From: Leptospiraceae bacterium
Lineage (GTDB): Bacteria > Spirochaetota > Leptospiria > Leptospirales > Leptospiraceae
DNA: 64,000 nt
Assembly: GCA_024233875.1 (NCBI GenBank)
Contig: JACKPB010000010.1
Coordinates: forward strand, 62,001-126,000
Reading direction: 5' to 3'
Below, piece after piece: positions 54,928 to 63,971 of the stretch (position 1 is its first letter; each line of letters starts with the position of its first letter). A program made the translations under genes and the position numbers. Below the pieces are notes generated by a model. That model was not told the origin of the DNA. It was given only the letters and a program-made list of their open reading frames with translations, and did no database searches.

Positions 54928-56490
54928 TTTTGCAGGGATCCGACTCATGGCTCGCTCCGAAAGAGCTGTTATGGTCAGAGACGGATTCACTCCGATATTG
55001 GCAGAAATCATAGACCCATCGCAGACTAGCATATTCTCGTATCCGAAGACATGATTTTCTTTGTCAATGACTCCTTCTTGGACGTCTTTTCCCATAATGG
55101 CTCCTCCCAAAATGTGAGCAGTAGATGGGATTCCGAGGATCGCTTCGTTGGCTAAAACAGTGGGTTTTCCACCAATGATTTGGGAAAATGATTTAGCGAG
55201 TTGGACTGCTTCCGGAATAAAGGCTTTGGGAGCTTCCCCGGTGTCCATGCTCGAACCCATTCCAAAGAGTCCTCTTTTGAACCTGAGGGTACTTTCCAAA
55301 GATTGCATGAAGAGGAGGACCTGAGTTCTCTTTGACCAATCATCAGTGAACATGACCTTAAGGTTTTGAATGGGATGTCTGAAAAAATCATAAATCAATT
55401 TGAAGAACCTAACAAAATTATTTCGTCCATCTACCAATGGTAAGAGTAGAAGTCTCCAAAAACCGGAACCCTCCGAATACCGAACCGGCTCAAGATGACT
55501 GTGGTCATCGGTATGAAGAATCGAACCGATGGCAATCCCATCCGAATAGACAGATTTTTTATCCAGAGAGGTAATTGGAATGATACTTTCCGAATTGGTT
55601 CGAATTCCTGTGCCGAGTTTGTTGGAAAGATTGGGGAGGGATGATTTTTTTAATTTGAGAAGGAGGTCCACAGTACCCAGGACTCCTCCGGAAAAAATAA
55701 CTCCGCGAGTAGTGATCTCACCTCTTTTCCCGAAAAACTTTGTGGATTCCCTCCAGAAAATTCGGTAGCCGGTGCTACCATCGTTTCCATTCAAAGGCTT
55801 CACATCATAGACTTCTTTCTCGGGAAGAATCTCGGCCCCTTTTTTTTGAGCGAGATAGAGATAGTTTTTGTCCAGAGTGTTTTTTGAATTGTGTTTGCAA
55901 CCGATCATGCAACCTCCGCAGAAATTGCATCCGGTTCTTTCAGGGCCCTCTCCATTGAAATACGGATCCGGAACAGTGCGATTGGGTTCTCCAAAAAAAA
56001 TCGCTACATCCGTAGGTTCGAAATGATCTCCCTTTCCGATTTGTTTACCGAGTTCCTGTAGGGCAAGGTCTCCTTTTTCCAGTCTGGGATTTTTGGCTGT
56101 TCCCAACATTTTTCGTGCCAGATCATAAAAGGGGAGAAGTTCGGTTTTCCAATCTGCCAGATGAGACCAGGACTTAGATTTAAAAAAATAATCCTTGGGA
56201 ATGGGTAGGGTATTGGCATAGACAAGTGATCCTCCTCCGACCCCAACTCCGGAGAGTATGGATACATGACGAAAGAAGGTCATCTTCATGATTCCAAAAA
56301 ATTTCAAACCCGGTAACCAGAGCCATCGGTTTAGAACCCAATTTGATTTTGGAAAATCCTTGCCTTCATACTTTTTCCCTTTTTCCAAAACCAGTACTTT
56401 GTATCCTTTCTCAGAGAGTCGTAGTGCAGATACCGACCCACCAAAACCGCTACCAATGATGACATAATCATAATCTAATGTTTCAGGCAT
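54916..56490 (-). CDS. GMC-family oxidoreductase (cholesterol-oxidase-like) with cysteine cluster
   Basis: A 524-residue FAD enzyme: DYVIIGSGFGGSVSALRLSEKG is the dinucleotide-binding start, SGVGVGGGSLVYANT the GMC signature, and NIGVNPSLTITALSERAM the C-terminal end. Cys188, Cys191, Cys194 and Cys198 form CNFCGGCMIGC, a C-x2-C-x2-C-x3-C pattern like [4Fe-4S] ferredoxin sites. This cluster is also found in other GMC relatives. Likely substrate is a sterol-like or alcohol compound; untested. The 3' end overlaps the Maf-like gene by 12 bases. Confidence 0.85.
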   Translation of the reverse strand: MPETLDYDYVIIGSGFGGSVSALRLSEKGYKVLVLEKGKKYEGKDFPKSNWVLNRWLWLPGLKFFGIMKMTFFRHVSILSGVGVGGGSLVYANTLPIPKDYFFKSKSWSHLADWKTELLPFYDLARKMLGTAKNPRLEKGDLALQELGKQIGKGDHFEPTDVAIFFGEPNRTVPDPYFNGEGPERTGCNFCGGCMIGCKHNSKNTLDKNYLYLAQKKGAEILPEKEVYDVKPLNGNDGSTGYRIFWRESTKFFGKRGEITTRGVIFSGGVLGTVDLLLKLKKSSLPNLSNKLGTGIRTNSESIIPITSLDKKSVYSDGIAIGSILHTDDHSHLEPVRYSEGSGFWRLLLLPLVDGRNNFVRFFKLIYDFFRHPIQNLKVMFTDDWSKRTQVLLFMQSLESTLRFKRGLFGMGSSMDTGEAPKAFIPEAVQLAKSFSQIIGGKPTVLANEAILGIPSTAHILGGAIMGKDVQEGVIDKENHVFGYENMLVCDGSMISANIGVNPSLTITALSERAMSRIPAKSKS

Positions 56491-56960
56491 GGGAAATTCC
56501 TTTTATGAATTCAAACTACCCGGGTTGTTTGCAAATGAAATGGAGCTTACAAACTGAAATACAAGGAAGGAGTTTGAAAAAATTGAATGTGTACAAAATC
56601 TTAAAACTAGTTTGAACTGTAAAGTAGAAGCTAAATTTCATATTTTTTATGAGAACTATTTTTTATTGGAAATGGAACTTTGATCACTCAGGAAAATCAG
56701 AAAGCGGATTCTTAAACTAGACTTTCGTGTGCTCTTAGAGAAATACAGGAGAATGCATCAGAGTAGAAAAATTCTTTTGAATTCTTGACAATCAATTTGA
56801 GATCAGTTCAATAGATTTTTGTCATAATTTTCAAGGCAGCAAACGACTGATCAAATAGTGTTTTAGAATTATTATAAATATTTTCTGAGTTATATGGATC
56901 TGAAAATCGTGATCCAATCAGAGAAATCTTCACAAATGGAATTTCTGTAAGGGATAGAAT
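56491..56960. other. Intergenic region between divergent GMC oxidoreductase and chemoreceptor genes
   Basis: A 470-base AT-rich region without a reading frame of any size. It should contain two promoters. A segment around 56820-56860 faintly resembles the 3' part of the dispersed repeat on the minus strand, but not enough to call it a copy. No hairpin stands out. Confidence 0.4.
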
Positions 56961-59567
56961 ATGAAACCACATCCAATATCTAAGAATATATTTTTCATTT
57001 TTAATCTTCTTTTTCTTCTAGATCCTTTAATTTATATTTCCTTTTTTGTAGCAAATTATGGGTTTGCGATTTTTTTTCAGATCTTCAAAGTTGTGTCTTT
57101 TCTTGTGATACTAATCATGGGAAGTGCAACTATTTACTTTTATTTACAAAATAAAAAGCTCTCCGATTATCTGAATGCTATTGATTCCCGGGGAAATTTT
57201 GATAAGGATGAGCTGATCAGTTTTATTTCCGGATTCCCTTCAAAAATGGCCTTACTCATAGGGGTGGGGAATATCATAGGACCCATACTCTTCAATATAA
57301 TTTTATATACAACGTCCTATACTTATGATACATTTTTCCAAATTCTTTACTTTCTGGAAGTAGGTATAGCTCTGGGGATTACAACCGGACTACTACTTTA
57401 CCTTATGATCAAAAAAAAGCTTCATCCCTATCTATTTCGATTTAAATTACCCACACTCAATATTCATGAGAGCTTTCTAATCCCTTTGTTTATTGTGATG
57501 ATATTGAGTATTACAATTATGCTGGTGGCTCTTTACAGCATGATTACAGGAGTTCATACTAAGATGTTGGGTGTGATTCTCAAGCGTGAAGCTATTTCTG
57601 CATCACACAAAATTCAAAACATGATGAAAGATCCTATTGATGATCTCAGTAGTTTGACCAAACTATATCGATCCTCCCTGATTTTCAAAGATTTTTCTTT
57701 GAATCGTCAGGCATCTTCCGGCATTCTCCGTCACTTTCTTGAGAGTTCCGGAAGGGATGATTATGTTGGTGTCTGGATCTATTTTGAAAAGAATAAATTT
57801 GATGGTCTTGATGACCTATCCCGGAACAATGCGTTTTCAGATTCAGAAGGTCGTCATGGATTTCTTTGGATAAAAGAAAAGAAATCTTCCAACTCAATTG
57901 TTTCCATAAAACTTCCCGATGTCCTGAAGAAATCTTACGAAGAAATGAAAACTACCCGGAAAGCGATCCTTGCAGAACCAATCAAAAATAAATTTGAACA
58001 AAATCCTGATCTCATTTCAAGTATTATGCTGCCCATCGTAGACAATTCGAACAATCTTTTGGGTGTCATTGGATTGGAGGTAGACTTATTGGTTCTCTCC
58101 AATCATCTCAGGCTGGATCCGGTCTATGGAAATGGATATATCAGTATTATATCCGACTCGGGTATATTTATATCGGGAAGAGATTATGAACTAATCGGCA
58201 AAAATATATTAGAAATTTATAAAGATGTAAATAAGGAATTGTACGAAAACATTCTTTCAAAGAAAGAATATTCAATGCAATTATTTTCAGTATTAGAAAA
58301 ATCTAAAATATATCACTATGCAGTTCCTATCAAATTTGGAGATGCCGATACGACCTGGGTTGCGGGTGTGAGCATAGCTAGCTCTGAGCTATTTAAAGAC
58401 ATAGACAATCTGACAATAGTATTTTCCATTACCGGTTTTCTTGCCTTTCTTTGTATTTCAGGGGTGACTTATATTTCCATAAACCCTATTATGAAATCTA
58501 TTTTGTCCTTTATTGAATATTTCAATAAGGGTGTCGGTGGGGATTTGAGTGTAAGATGTGATGTAGATGAGTTGGGCACCAACAAAGAAATGGAAGACCT
58601 TTCCCTTAATTTTAATAAGTTTATGGATCGACTTGATCTTATGATTTCCTCAATCATTGATTCAACCGAACAGATCAATGAAAGAATGGATCAATTTCTT
58701 CACACCAGTCAATCAATGGCAGATGAGTCTCAGAAACAGGCGGCATCCATTGAAGAGTCTTCTGCCTCTCTCGATCGGGTTGCTTCTTCCAGTGAAGTGA
58801 TCGCCAGAAGTAGTAAGGATCAGGTGAAGCTTTCCAATGAAATGCATCTTTCCATTCAAAAGCTCAAATCAAATATTGAAGAAGTTTCGTTGGGTGCAAA
58901 AGAAGCTCTGAAAATCAATATACGGGCAACCGAACAGGCAAACCAGGGAAATCGATTTATGCAGGATACGATTCAGGGGATGAATCGTATCAATGAGAGC
59001 ACTCAGAAGATAGCCGAGATGGTGATTCTGATCAGCGAAATCTCCGATCAGGTAAATTTACTTTCGCTCAACGCAGCAATCGAAGCAGCAAGGGCCGGAG
59101 AACATGGAAGAGGATTTGCTGTAGTCGCTCAGGAGATTGGCAAGCTCGCGGAAAGGACTGCCATCAATGCCAAAAATATCACAACTCTTGTGAAGCATGG
59201 GTTGAGCGAAGTGAAAACAGGTAGAGCCCTGGTAGACAATACATCCAAAGCATTTCAATCTATCATCGGGGCAATCACACAATCTGAGGAAAAAGTAAAT
59301 CAAATCGTAAACTTTTCCAAGGAACAGGAAAATGAAAGCATTCTTGTCATGGATAGCACTCAAAAAGTTGTTAAAATGTCAGAAGAGATTGCTTTGTCAA
59401 CAAATGAACAGATGGAAACCAACAAAGCTCTGGTCATCACTATCGAGCACATCGGTCATGGAACACAAATAGTTGCTTCTAATTCGATGAACATTACAGA
59501 GATGGTCCGTGAAATCAATGACAATTTGAATATTATGCGTGAGAAGATTCAATTCTTTAAGAAATGA
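56961..59567 (+). CDS. Large methyl-accepting chemotaxis protein with dCACHE-like sensor and HAMP
   Basis: The 868-residue chemoreceptor has an N-terminal block of about five membrane helices (to residue 195), an extracytoplasmic dCACHE-like sensor (about 200-480, with GYISIISDSGIFISGRDYELIG), a further helix, a HAMP region and the signalling tip VNLLSLNAAIEAARAGEHGRGFAVVA. It is thus larger than a standard receptor because of the additional membrane block. Ligand unknown; dCACHE domains bind amino acids and other small ligands. AAGGGATAG precedes the ATG. No che genes lie near. The gene stands alone. Confidence 0.85.
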   Translation: MKPHPISKNIFFIFNLLFLLDPLIYISFFVANYGFAIFFQIFKVVSFLVILIMGSATIYFYLQNKKLSDYLNAIDSRGNFDKDELISFISGFPSKMALLIGVGNIIGPILFNIILYTTSYTYDTFFQILYFLEVGIALGITTGLLLYLMIKKKLHPYLFRFKLPTLNIHESFLIPLFIVMILSITIMLVALYSMITGVHTKMLGVILKREAISASHKIQNMMKDPIDDLSSLTKLYRSSLIFKDFSLNRQASSGILRHFLESSGRDDYVGVWIYFEKNKFDGLDDLSRNNAFSDSEGRHGFLWIKEKKSSNSIVSIKLPDVLKKSYEEMKTTRKAILAEPIKNKFEQNPDLISSIMLPIVDNSNNLLGVIGLEVDLLVLSNHLRLDPVYGNGYISIISDSGIFISGRDYELIGKNILEIYKDVNKELYENILSKKEYSMQLFSVLEKSKIYHYAVPIKFGDADTTWVAGVSIASSELFKDIDNLTIVFSITGFLAFLCISGVTYISINPIMKSILSFIEYFNKGVGGDLSVRCDVDELGTNKEMEDLSLNFNKFMDRLDLMISSIIDSTEQINERMDQFLHTSQSMADESQKQAASIEESSASLDRVASSSEVIARSSKDQVKLSNEMHLSIQKLKSNIEEVSLGAKEALKINIRATEQANQGNRFMQDTIQGMNRINESTQKIAEMVILISEISDQVNLLSLNAAIEAARAGEHGRGFAVVAQEIGKLAERTAINAKNITTLVKHGLSEVKTGRALVDNTSKAFQSIIGAITQSEEKVNQIVNFSKEQENESILVMDSTQKVVKMSEEIALSTNEQMETNKALVITIEHIGHGTQIVASNSMNITEMVREINDNLNIMREKIQFFKK

Positions 59568-59689
59568 AGTAATTAAAAACATCGGGGGTTAAGATTTTTA
59601 TTATTTTAAAAACTCACCAAACGTATCTTATTTTCATATCCAAAATCACATTTAATTGATAGATCTAAAAAAATAGGAGTTTGGAGACG

Positions 59690-59800
59690 ATGAGTCCTTG
59701 GCTGCTGAGATCGGTCGAACCATTGCTGAAAGGCGCTTTTTCAGTATCATCAACTTTCGCACGAATTGCGTTTGGAGAGTTAAAAATACTTTTTTATTAA
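59690..59800 (+). CDS. Possible 36-residue small protein
   Basis: ATG at 59690 with AGGAG ten bases upstream and GGAG closer, then MSPWLLRSVEPLLKGAFSVS and a short basic/hydrophobic tail. The 3' end overlaps the convergent macro-domain gene by 21 bases. The composition is locally GC-richer than the rest of the gap. An inverted repeat CTGAAA ... TTTCAG (59726-59731 and 59739-59744) lies inside. It might be a small membrane-associated protein or a chance frame with a good ribosome-binding site. Confidence 0.25.
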   Translation: MSPWLLRSVEPLLKGAFSVSSTFARIAFGELKILFY

Positions 59801-60310
59801 ATCCTGATAGATCGAATGATTTTTTGAATCAAAGGAGATGAATAGAATTCTTTCAAATTTATGATTCGGATTGGAATTCAGAAAATCAGATACTGATTCA
59901 AGAGTGAGAATTGCAGCATCTTCAGGAGGGAATCCATACGCTCCGGTGCTAATATTCGGGAAAGCAATTGATTCCAATCCATAGGATTGAGCCAGTTTCA
60001 GTGAATTTGTATAGCAATCGGTAAGTTTTAAATTCTCTGAATGATTTCTCTCTGAATAGATCGGTCCTACTGTATGTATTACGTATCTTGCTTTTAGCAA
60101 TCCACCCGTAGTGATCACTGCATCACCTGTAGCTAGATAGCCTCTCTCCGAGCGAATCGTATCACATTCTGCCATGATCGCGGGCCCACCGGCTCTATGA
60201 ATGGCTCCATCTACACCCCCTCCACCGGCAAGTTTAGAATTAGCGGCATTCACTATAACGTCTATATCCAGATCTGTAATATCTCCCTTTAGAAGTTCAA
60301 TTCTAAGCAC
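59780..60310 (-). CDS. Macro-domain protein (ADP-ribose-binding, O-acetyl-ADP-ribose deacetylase-like)
   Basis: A 176-residue macro domain of the MacroD/YmdB type: LLKGDITDLDIDVIVNAANSKLAGGGGVDGAIHRAGG, YVIHTVGP and IAFPNISTGAYGFP hold the ADP-ribose-binding loops and the catalytic Asp/Gly region. It removes ADP-ribose from proteins or deacetylates O-acetyl-ADP-ribose. I prefer the GTG at 60310, where AAGGA is nine bases upstream and the length is normal for the family; a frame from ATG at 60385 would include part of the repeat copy D. Confidence 0.85.
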   Translation of the reverse strand: MLRIELLKGDITDLDIDVIVNAANSKLAGGGGVDGAIHRAGGPAIMAECDTIRSERGYLATGDAVITTGGLLKARYVIHTVGPIYSERNHSENLKLTDCYTNSLKLAQSYGLESIAFPNISTGAYGFPPEDAAILTLESVSDFLNSNPNHKFERILFISFDSKNHSIYQDLIKKYF

Positions 60311-60380
60311 CTCAATCCATCCTTTAGATATGAAAAATTGCATAGAGGAATCAAATTGTCTACCTCTTTTTGTATTTATA

Positions 60381-60443
60381 GTCATTTTCGAAAGGTTTGT
60401 GCATTCACAAAAGAATCAGCTATAAAATGGCTACCTAAAGTGA
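60381..60443 (-). repeat. Dispersed intergenic repeat, copy D
   Basis: On the minus strand, CCATTTTATAGCTGATTCTT matches copy A exactly, followed by TTGTGAAT and, after a short diverged stretch, GAAAATGACTATAAA close to copies B and C. It lies between the divergent macro-domain and M64 genes. It is the only copy on the minus strand. Confidence 0.6.
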
Positions 60444-60532
60444 ACAGTAAAACACAATTACTTCTGTGAATTGGATTCTTACAAAAATCAAATCTTGACA
60501 AAAATGTTTTAAAAAATATTCTTTGGGTTACT

Positions 60533-62323
60533 ATGAAGAAAATCATTTCAATCATTTTTGCACTTATTTATTTGAGTTGTAGCAATCATTCCATTCGTTC
60601 CATAAAAATAGACAACCGTCCTATTCAAAAAATTGAAATCAATTCTTTTGATTTTACTGATGGAGATCAGGGATGGAAGACTGAAAATGAGGATAAAAAT
60701 CCAACCTGGAAGCAGGATGAGTCTTCAGGGAATGCTTACATCACATCTTCGACTTCCCGAAGATATTTTAAGACTCCTGATAGTTTTGTTGGAGATCATA
60801 GGGATATGTATTGCAAGAATATATACTATTCAATCAAACTACCTTATGGATCGGGAGGAGGCATTCCCCACCAGTCGATAATGCTCCACAGCAAGGACAA
60901 GAAGTTAATGGTCTACTCTGATAGGGATCGTATCGTTCCAAACGATGATGAATGGACTGAGTATGAGGTACCCTTTGACACTCTATCCAATAAATGGTTG
61001 TTGTACGACGAGCCGATAGATAAGGAAGATCTACTCCGGTCAAGAAAAAAAAGATGGAGGAGACCGGGGAGATATGAGTTCTTATCTGTACTACAAAACC
61101 TGGATAGTATTTACATCCCAACCCGATATACCGGTAAGGGAAAAGAAACAGCTCTCGACAATGTCTATTTCGGTGAAAGAGAAGGCGGAGAGAATTTTTG
61201 TAAACCGTTCAGTAAAGAGGAGGACAAACCCTTCCCCGGAAAAGTTGAGCGGATTTTGGAAACAGTATTTGAGGGGAATGGTGTCATCGATGATTACTCC
61301 GGAACCGGAACTCTTCAAATCTTACCCAAGGACCTTCATACTATTTTGGTCATTCCTGAGGGGTATACGGAGAAAGAAATCAATTCGGGAATATTCTATG
61401 TAGACATTAGGAATTGGATTGAACAATCAGAATGGGTAGAACCATTTCGAAGTTACAAAAATGCATTTCGAATACTGCAATACAATGCTCCTTCAGATGC
61501 CTATATTACAGAAAATGACAGAGAAAAGACTTTATTGGGGATTTTACCTGGTCAGGAGAATACTCTGGACAATGACATGACCATCCCCTCAAAGAGAGTT
61601 TGGAAGATTGTAGAAGACAATAGATTGTTGACTGATGATACATATCCAAGAAAAGGTATTACATCCAATGTTGTTAAAAATCTAACTATTGTGATCTTAG
61701 TTTATGATCCCAAAGAAAATCGATCGGGTTTTTCTGGATTTGTCAAGCGCTTTCCCCATCCGGATGGATCAAATAAAAATTTGAGTGTAGCTATATCCAG
61801 AAATACTACTCATGAATTTTTACATTCTTTCTCACATCTTTCAGATGAGTATCTGGATAAGATGAGGGAAAAAAAAATCCACCCCAATCAGGATGCTGAA
61901 TCATCTAATTACCTTTCAAATCTTTCTCCTAATCAGCAGGCATCACTCACTCCCTGGAAACATCTTCTCCGTGGGGGGAAGTACAATCCGGATATTGCAA
62001 ATTTTATAGGTACTTTTGGTGACGCAAAAAATGGTTATCACTCTGAAGCCAAATGCATTATGAACGGTAGACATCACAATAAGGATACCTATGGGGGAGA
62101 TGGTCAACTTAGAGATCATAAACATATTTGCAATTGGTGTCGGGAGATTACTGTTTTTCGCTTATATGAAAAAGTTGGAATATTCAAAAACCCTAATAAT
62201 GATTTTATGACATGGAAAGAAAAATATCGAGATAATTATTATAGGCGGAAAGGACTATCCAAACCGGAAGAGATTCCGGCTAGAAATAGCGAAGGTAAGG
62301 CAATCTATCCCCTTTCACAATAG
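60533..62323 (+). CDS. M64-family metallopeptidase lipoprotein with laminin-B-like domain
   Basis: A 596-residue protein with a lipoprotein signal peptide (lipobox IYLSC, Cys16), an N-terminal region (about 37-215) resembling laminin-B/CBM-type beta-sandwich domains (FDFTDGDQGWKTENE, DNVYFG), and a C-terminal peptidase. HEFLHSFSHLSDEY (427-440) is the M64 (IgA-peptidase-type) zinc motif HExxH-x4-L-x-DEY, with CIMNG and CNWC nearby. It is probably anchored at the outer surface or periplasm and may cleave host or environmental glycoproteins. Substrate untested. A hairpin follows the gene. Confidence 0.78.
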   Translation: MKKIISIIFALIYLSCSNHSIRSIKIDNRPIQKIEINSFDFTDGDQGWKTENEDKNPTWKQDESSGNAYITSSTSRRYFKTPDSFVGDHRDMYCKNIYYSIKLPYGSGGGIPHQSIMLHSKDKKLMVYSDRDRIVPNDDEWTEYEVPFDTLSNKWLLYDEPIDKEDLLRSRKKRWRRPGRYEFLSVLQNLDSIYIPTRYTGKGKETALDNVYFGEREGGENFCKPFSKEEDKPFPGKVERILETVFEGNGVIDDYSGTGTLQILPKDLHTILVIPEGYTEKEINSGIFYVDIRNWIEQSEWVEPFRSYKNAFRILQYNAPSDAYITENDREKTLLGILPGQENTLDNDMTIPSKRVWKIVEDNRLLTDDTYPRKGITSNVVKNLTIVILVYDPKENRSGFSGFVKRFPHPDGSNKNLSVAISRNTTHEFLHSFSHLSDEYLDKMREKKIHPNQDAESSNYLSNLSPNQQASLTPWKHLLRGGKYNPDIANFIGTFGDAKNGYHSEAKCIMNGRHHNKDTYGGDGQLRDHKHICNWCREITVFRLYEKVGIFKNPNNDFMTWKEKYRDNYYRRKGLSKPEEIPARNSEGKAIYPLSQ

Positions 62324-62332
62324 TTTTAATTC

Positions 62333-62371
62333 TTAACTCACCTTATGCAGGTTGTACAGAAGGTGAGTTAA
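62333..62371. terminator. Bidirectional hairpin terminator
   Basis: Perfect 12-base inverted repeat TTAACTCACCTT (62333-62344) and AAGGTGAGTTAA (62360-62371) with a 15-base loop, between the convergent M64 peptidase and RimK-like genes. Neither strand has a long T run after it. Confidence 0.65.
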
Positions 62372-62426
62372 AATACAGGGAGTACATCATCAACCCGGGG
62401 ACTTCAATTTCCCCAAACCCCTATTT

Positions 62427-63971
62427 TTATTTATTCTCTATTCGCCTAATGAAATCTTTGATAATAGTTCGATACAATTCATCTTTTAGATAATAGTCCT
62501 CTGTTCCATCATCTATATTAGGATTGTCATTGATTTCTATGATACAGGGTCCTTTTGAGGTATATTTCATATCCACTCCATAGAGTCCATCACCGATTAG
62601 ATTTGCGGCTTCATTGGCTACCCGAATGATTTCCTCAGGAACATCTTCAATCCTATGTGTTTCGGTATCACCTTCCTGGTTGCTTTTTGAGGATGCATTG
62701 TGATTGATCACCTGCCAGTGCTCTTTGGACATAAAGTATTGTGAAGCAAATAAAGGCTTTTTGTTCAGGATTCCGATTCTCCAGTCAAATTCTGTATACA
62801 TATACTCCTGAGCAAGAATGATGTCGGATTCTTTGAAGAGACGACCTGTGATTTCAAGCATTTCTGCTCTATTATTTGCTTTATAGACCCCGAGTGAAAA
62901 TGCGCCTTCGGGAATTTTTAAGACGATAGGATAAGGAATTTCATTTTCAAGAGTATCCAGATTGTCTTTCAGGAGGATTACTGTCTTGGGTATAGGAATC
63001 TTATTTCCCATTAGTAGCTCTGCCAGAAATACTTTATTCGTACAACGCAGTATTGAATCGGGATCGTCAATCACGACTATCCCTTCGCTCTGAGCTTTCT
63101 TCGCAAATAAATAAGTATGATGTTCAATTGCTGTCGTCTCACGAATAAATAGTGCATCGAATTCTGAAAGCCGGGAGTAGTCCCTCTTTTGAATGAGTTC
63201 TACCTCAACATTCAATTGCTTTCCTGCTTTTATAAAGTTCTTCAGTGCCTGTTTACTAGAAGGAGGAAATTTTTCGTCAGGATTGTAGAGGATGGCGAGA
63301 TCGTATCTCGGATTACTTTTTGCTTTGGGTTTGTACCATCGTTTGGTGCAATATTGGTGGATTGCATTTACAAAAAGCTCCTGTTTCTCTTTTGGAATGC
63401 TATTTAGACTCAAGGGTTTTAAAGAACCAATTTGCCATTTCTCCTGAAACCTAAACTCAACACGGAGAAGAGGACAACGAAACGTTTCAAAAATTTGACG
63501 TGCTAGTTCCTGCAAAATCGGATAGTCACAGAGACCGAAGAAAATATAAGTTTCGATTCCAACTACATTGCTATATGGAGAATCATATCCCTTACTAAAA
63601 ATCTTTTGAAGAAGACTATCCAAACTTTCCGTATCCAATTTATATACGGATTTACTGCTCAAATCCCGGAGTGTACGTACTGAAGGAATGATCTTGTGCT
63701 TCCTTGCCTCTGCTAGAAGTGAGCAGTAATAGCCTCTGCTCAGGTATCGATAAGAGCGGCAGAGATTAATTACTTTAGCATTTTTCATCTTGAAATATTC
63801 AGGACTTTTTAGATACTCGTTTACAGTGATTACCTGAAGATGCGGATACTCCTTCTTCCAATCTGATAAATTTTCTACCAGAATTAGATGCTCGGAACCA
63901 TAACTAAATCCAATTTCTTCCTTATTTTCAGATTTTATTTTGTTTGTTATGGGAGGGATTTTGGGTTTCAT
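62427..63971 (-). CDS. RimK-like ATP-grasp ligase with N-terminal RLAN domain
   Basis: The 514-residue protein has an N-terminal domain typical of RimK-like fusions (LILVENLSDWKKEYPHLQVI, LCRSYRYLSRGYYCSLLAEA) and a C-terminal ATP-grasp ligase (about 280-510): IVVIDDPDSILRCTNKVFLAELL, PYPIVLKIPEGAFSLGVYKA, and the metal-binding end GVDMKYTSKGPCIIEINDNPN. ATP-grasp enzymes of this class join amino acids to peptides or proteins (RimK adds Glu to ribosomal protein S6). The substrate here is unknown. It is convergent with the M64 gene. The promoter must lie beyond 63971, mostly outside the window. Confidence 0.85.
   Translation of the reverse strand: MKPKIPPITNKIKSENKEEIGFSYGSEHLILVENLSDWKKEYPHLQVITVNEYLKSPEYFKMKNAKVINLCRSYRYLSRGYYCSLLAEARKHKIIPSVRTLRDLSSKSVYKLDTESLDSLLQKIFSKGYDSPYSNVVGIETYIFFGLCDYPILQELARQIFETFRCPLLRVEFRFQEKWQIGSLKPLSLNSIPKEKQELFVNAIHQYCTKRWYKPKAKSNPRYDLAILYNPDEKFPPSSKQALKNFIKAGKQLNVEVELIQKRDYSRLSEFDALFIRETTAIEHHTYLFAKKAQSEGIVVIDDPDSILRCTNKVFLAELLMGNKIPIPKTVILLKDNLDTLENEIPYPIVLKIPEGAFSLGVYKANNRAEMLEITGRLFKESDIILAQEYMYTEFDWRIGILNKKPLFASQYFMSKEHWQVINHNASSKSNQEGDTETHRIEDVPEEIIRVANEAANLIGDGLYGVDMKYTSKGPCIIEINDNPNIDDGTEDYYLKDELYRTIIKDFIRRIENK

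Noticed and set aside
60311..60385. Longer start for the macro-domain gene at ATG 60385
   Set aside because: It would add 25 non-conserved residues, begins inside repeat copy D and has no ribosome-binding site; the GTG at 60310 has AAGGA at good distance.
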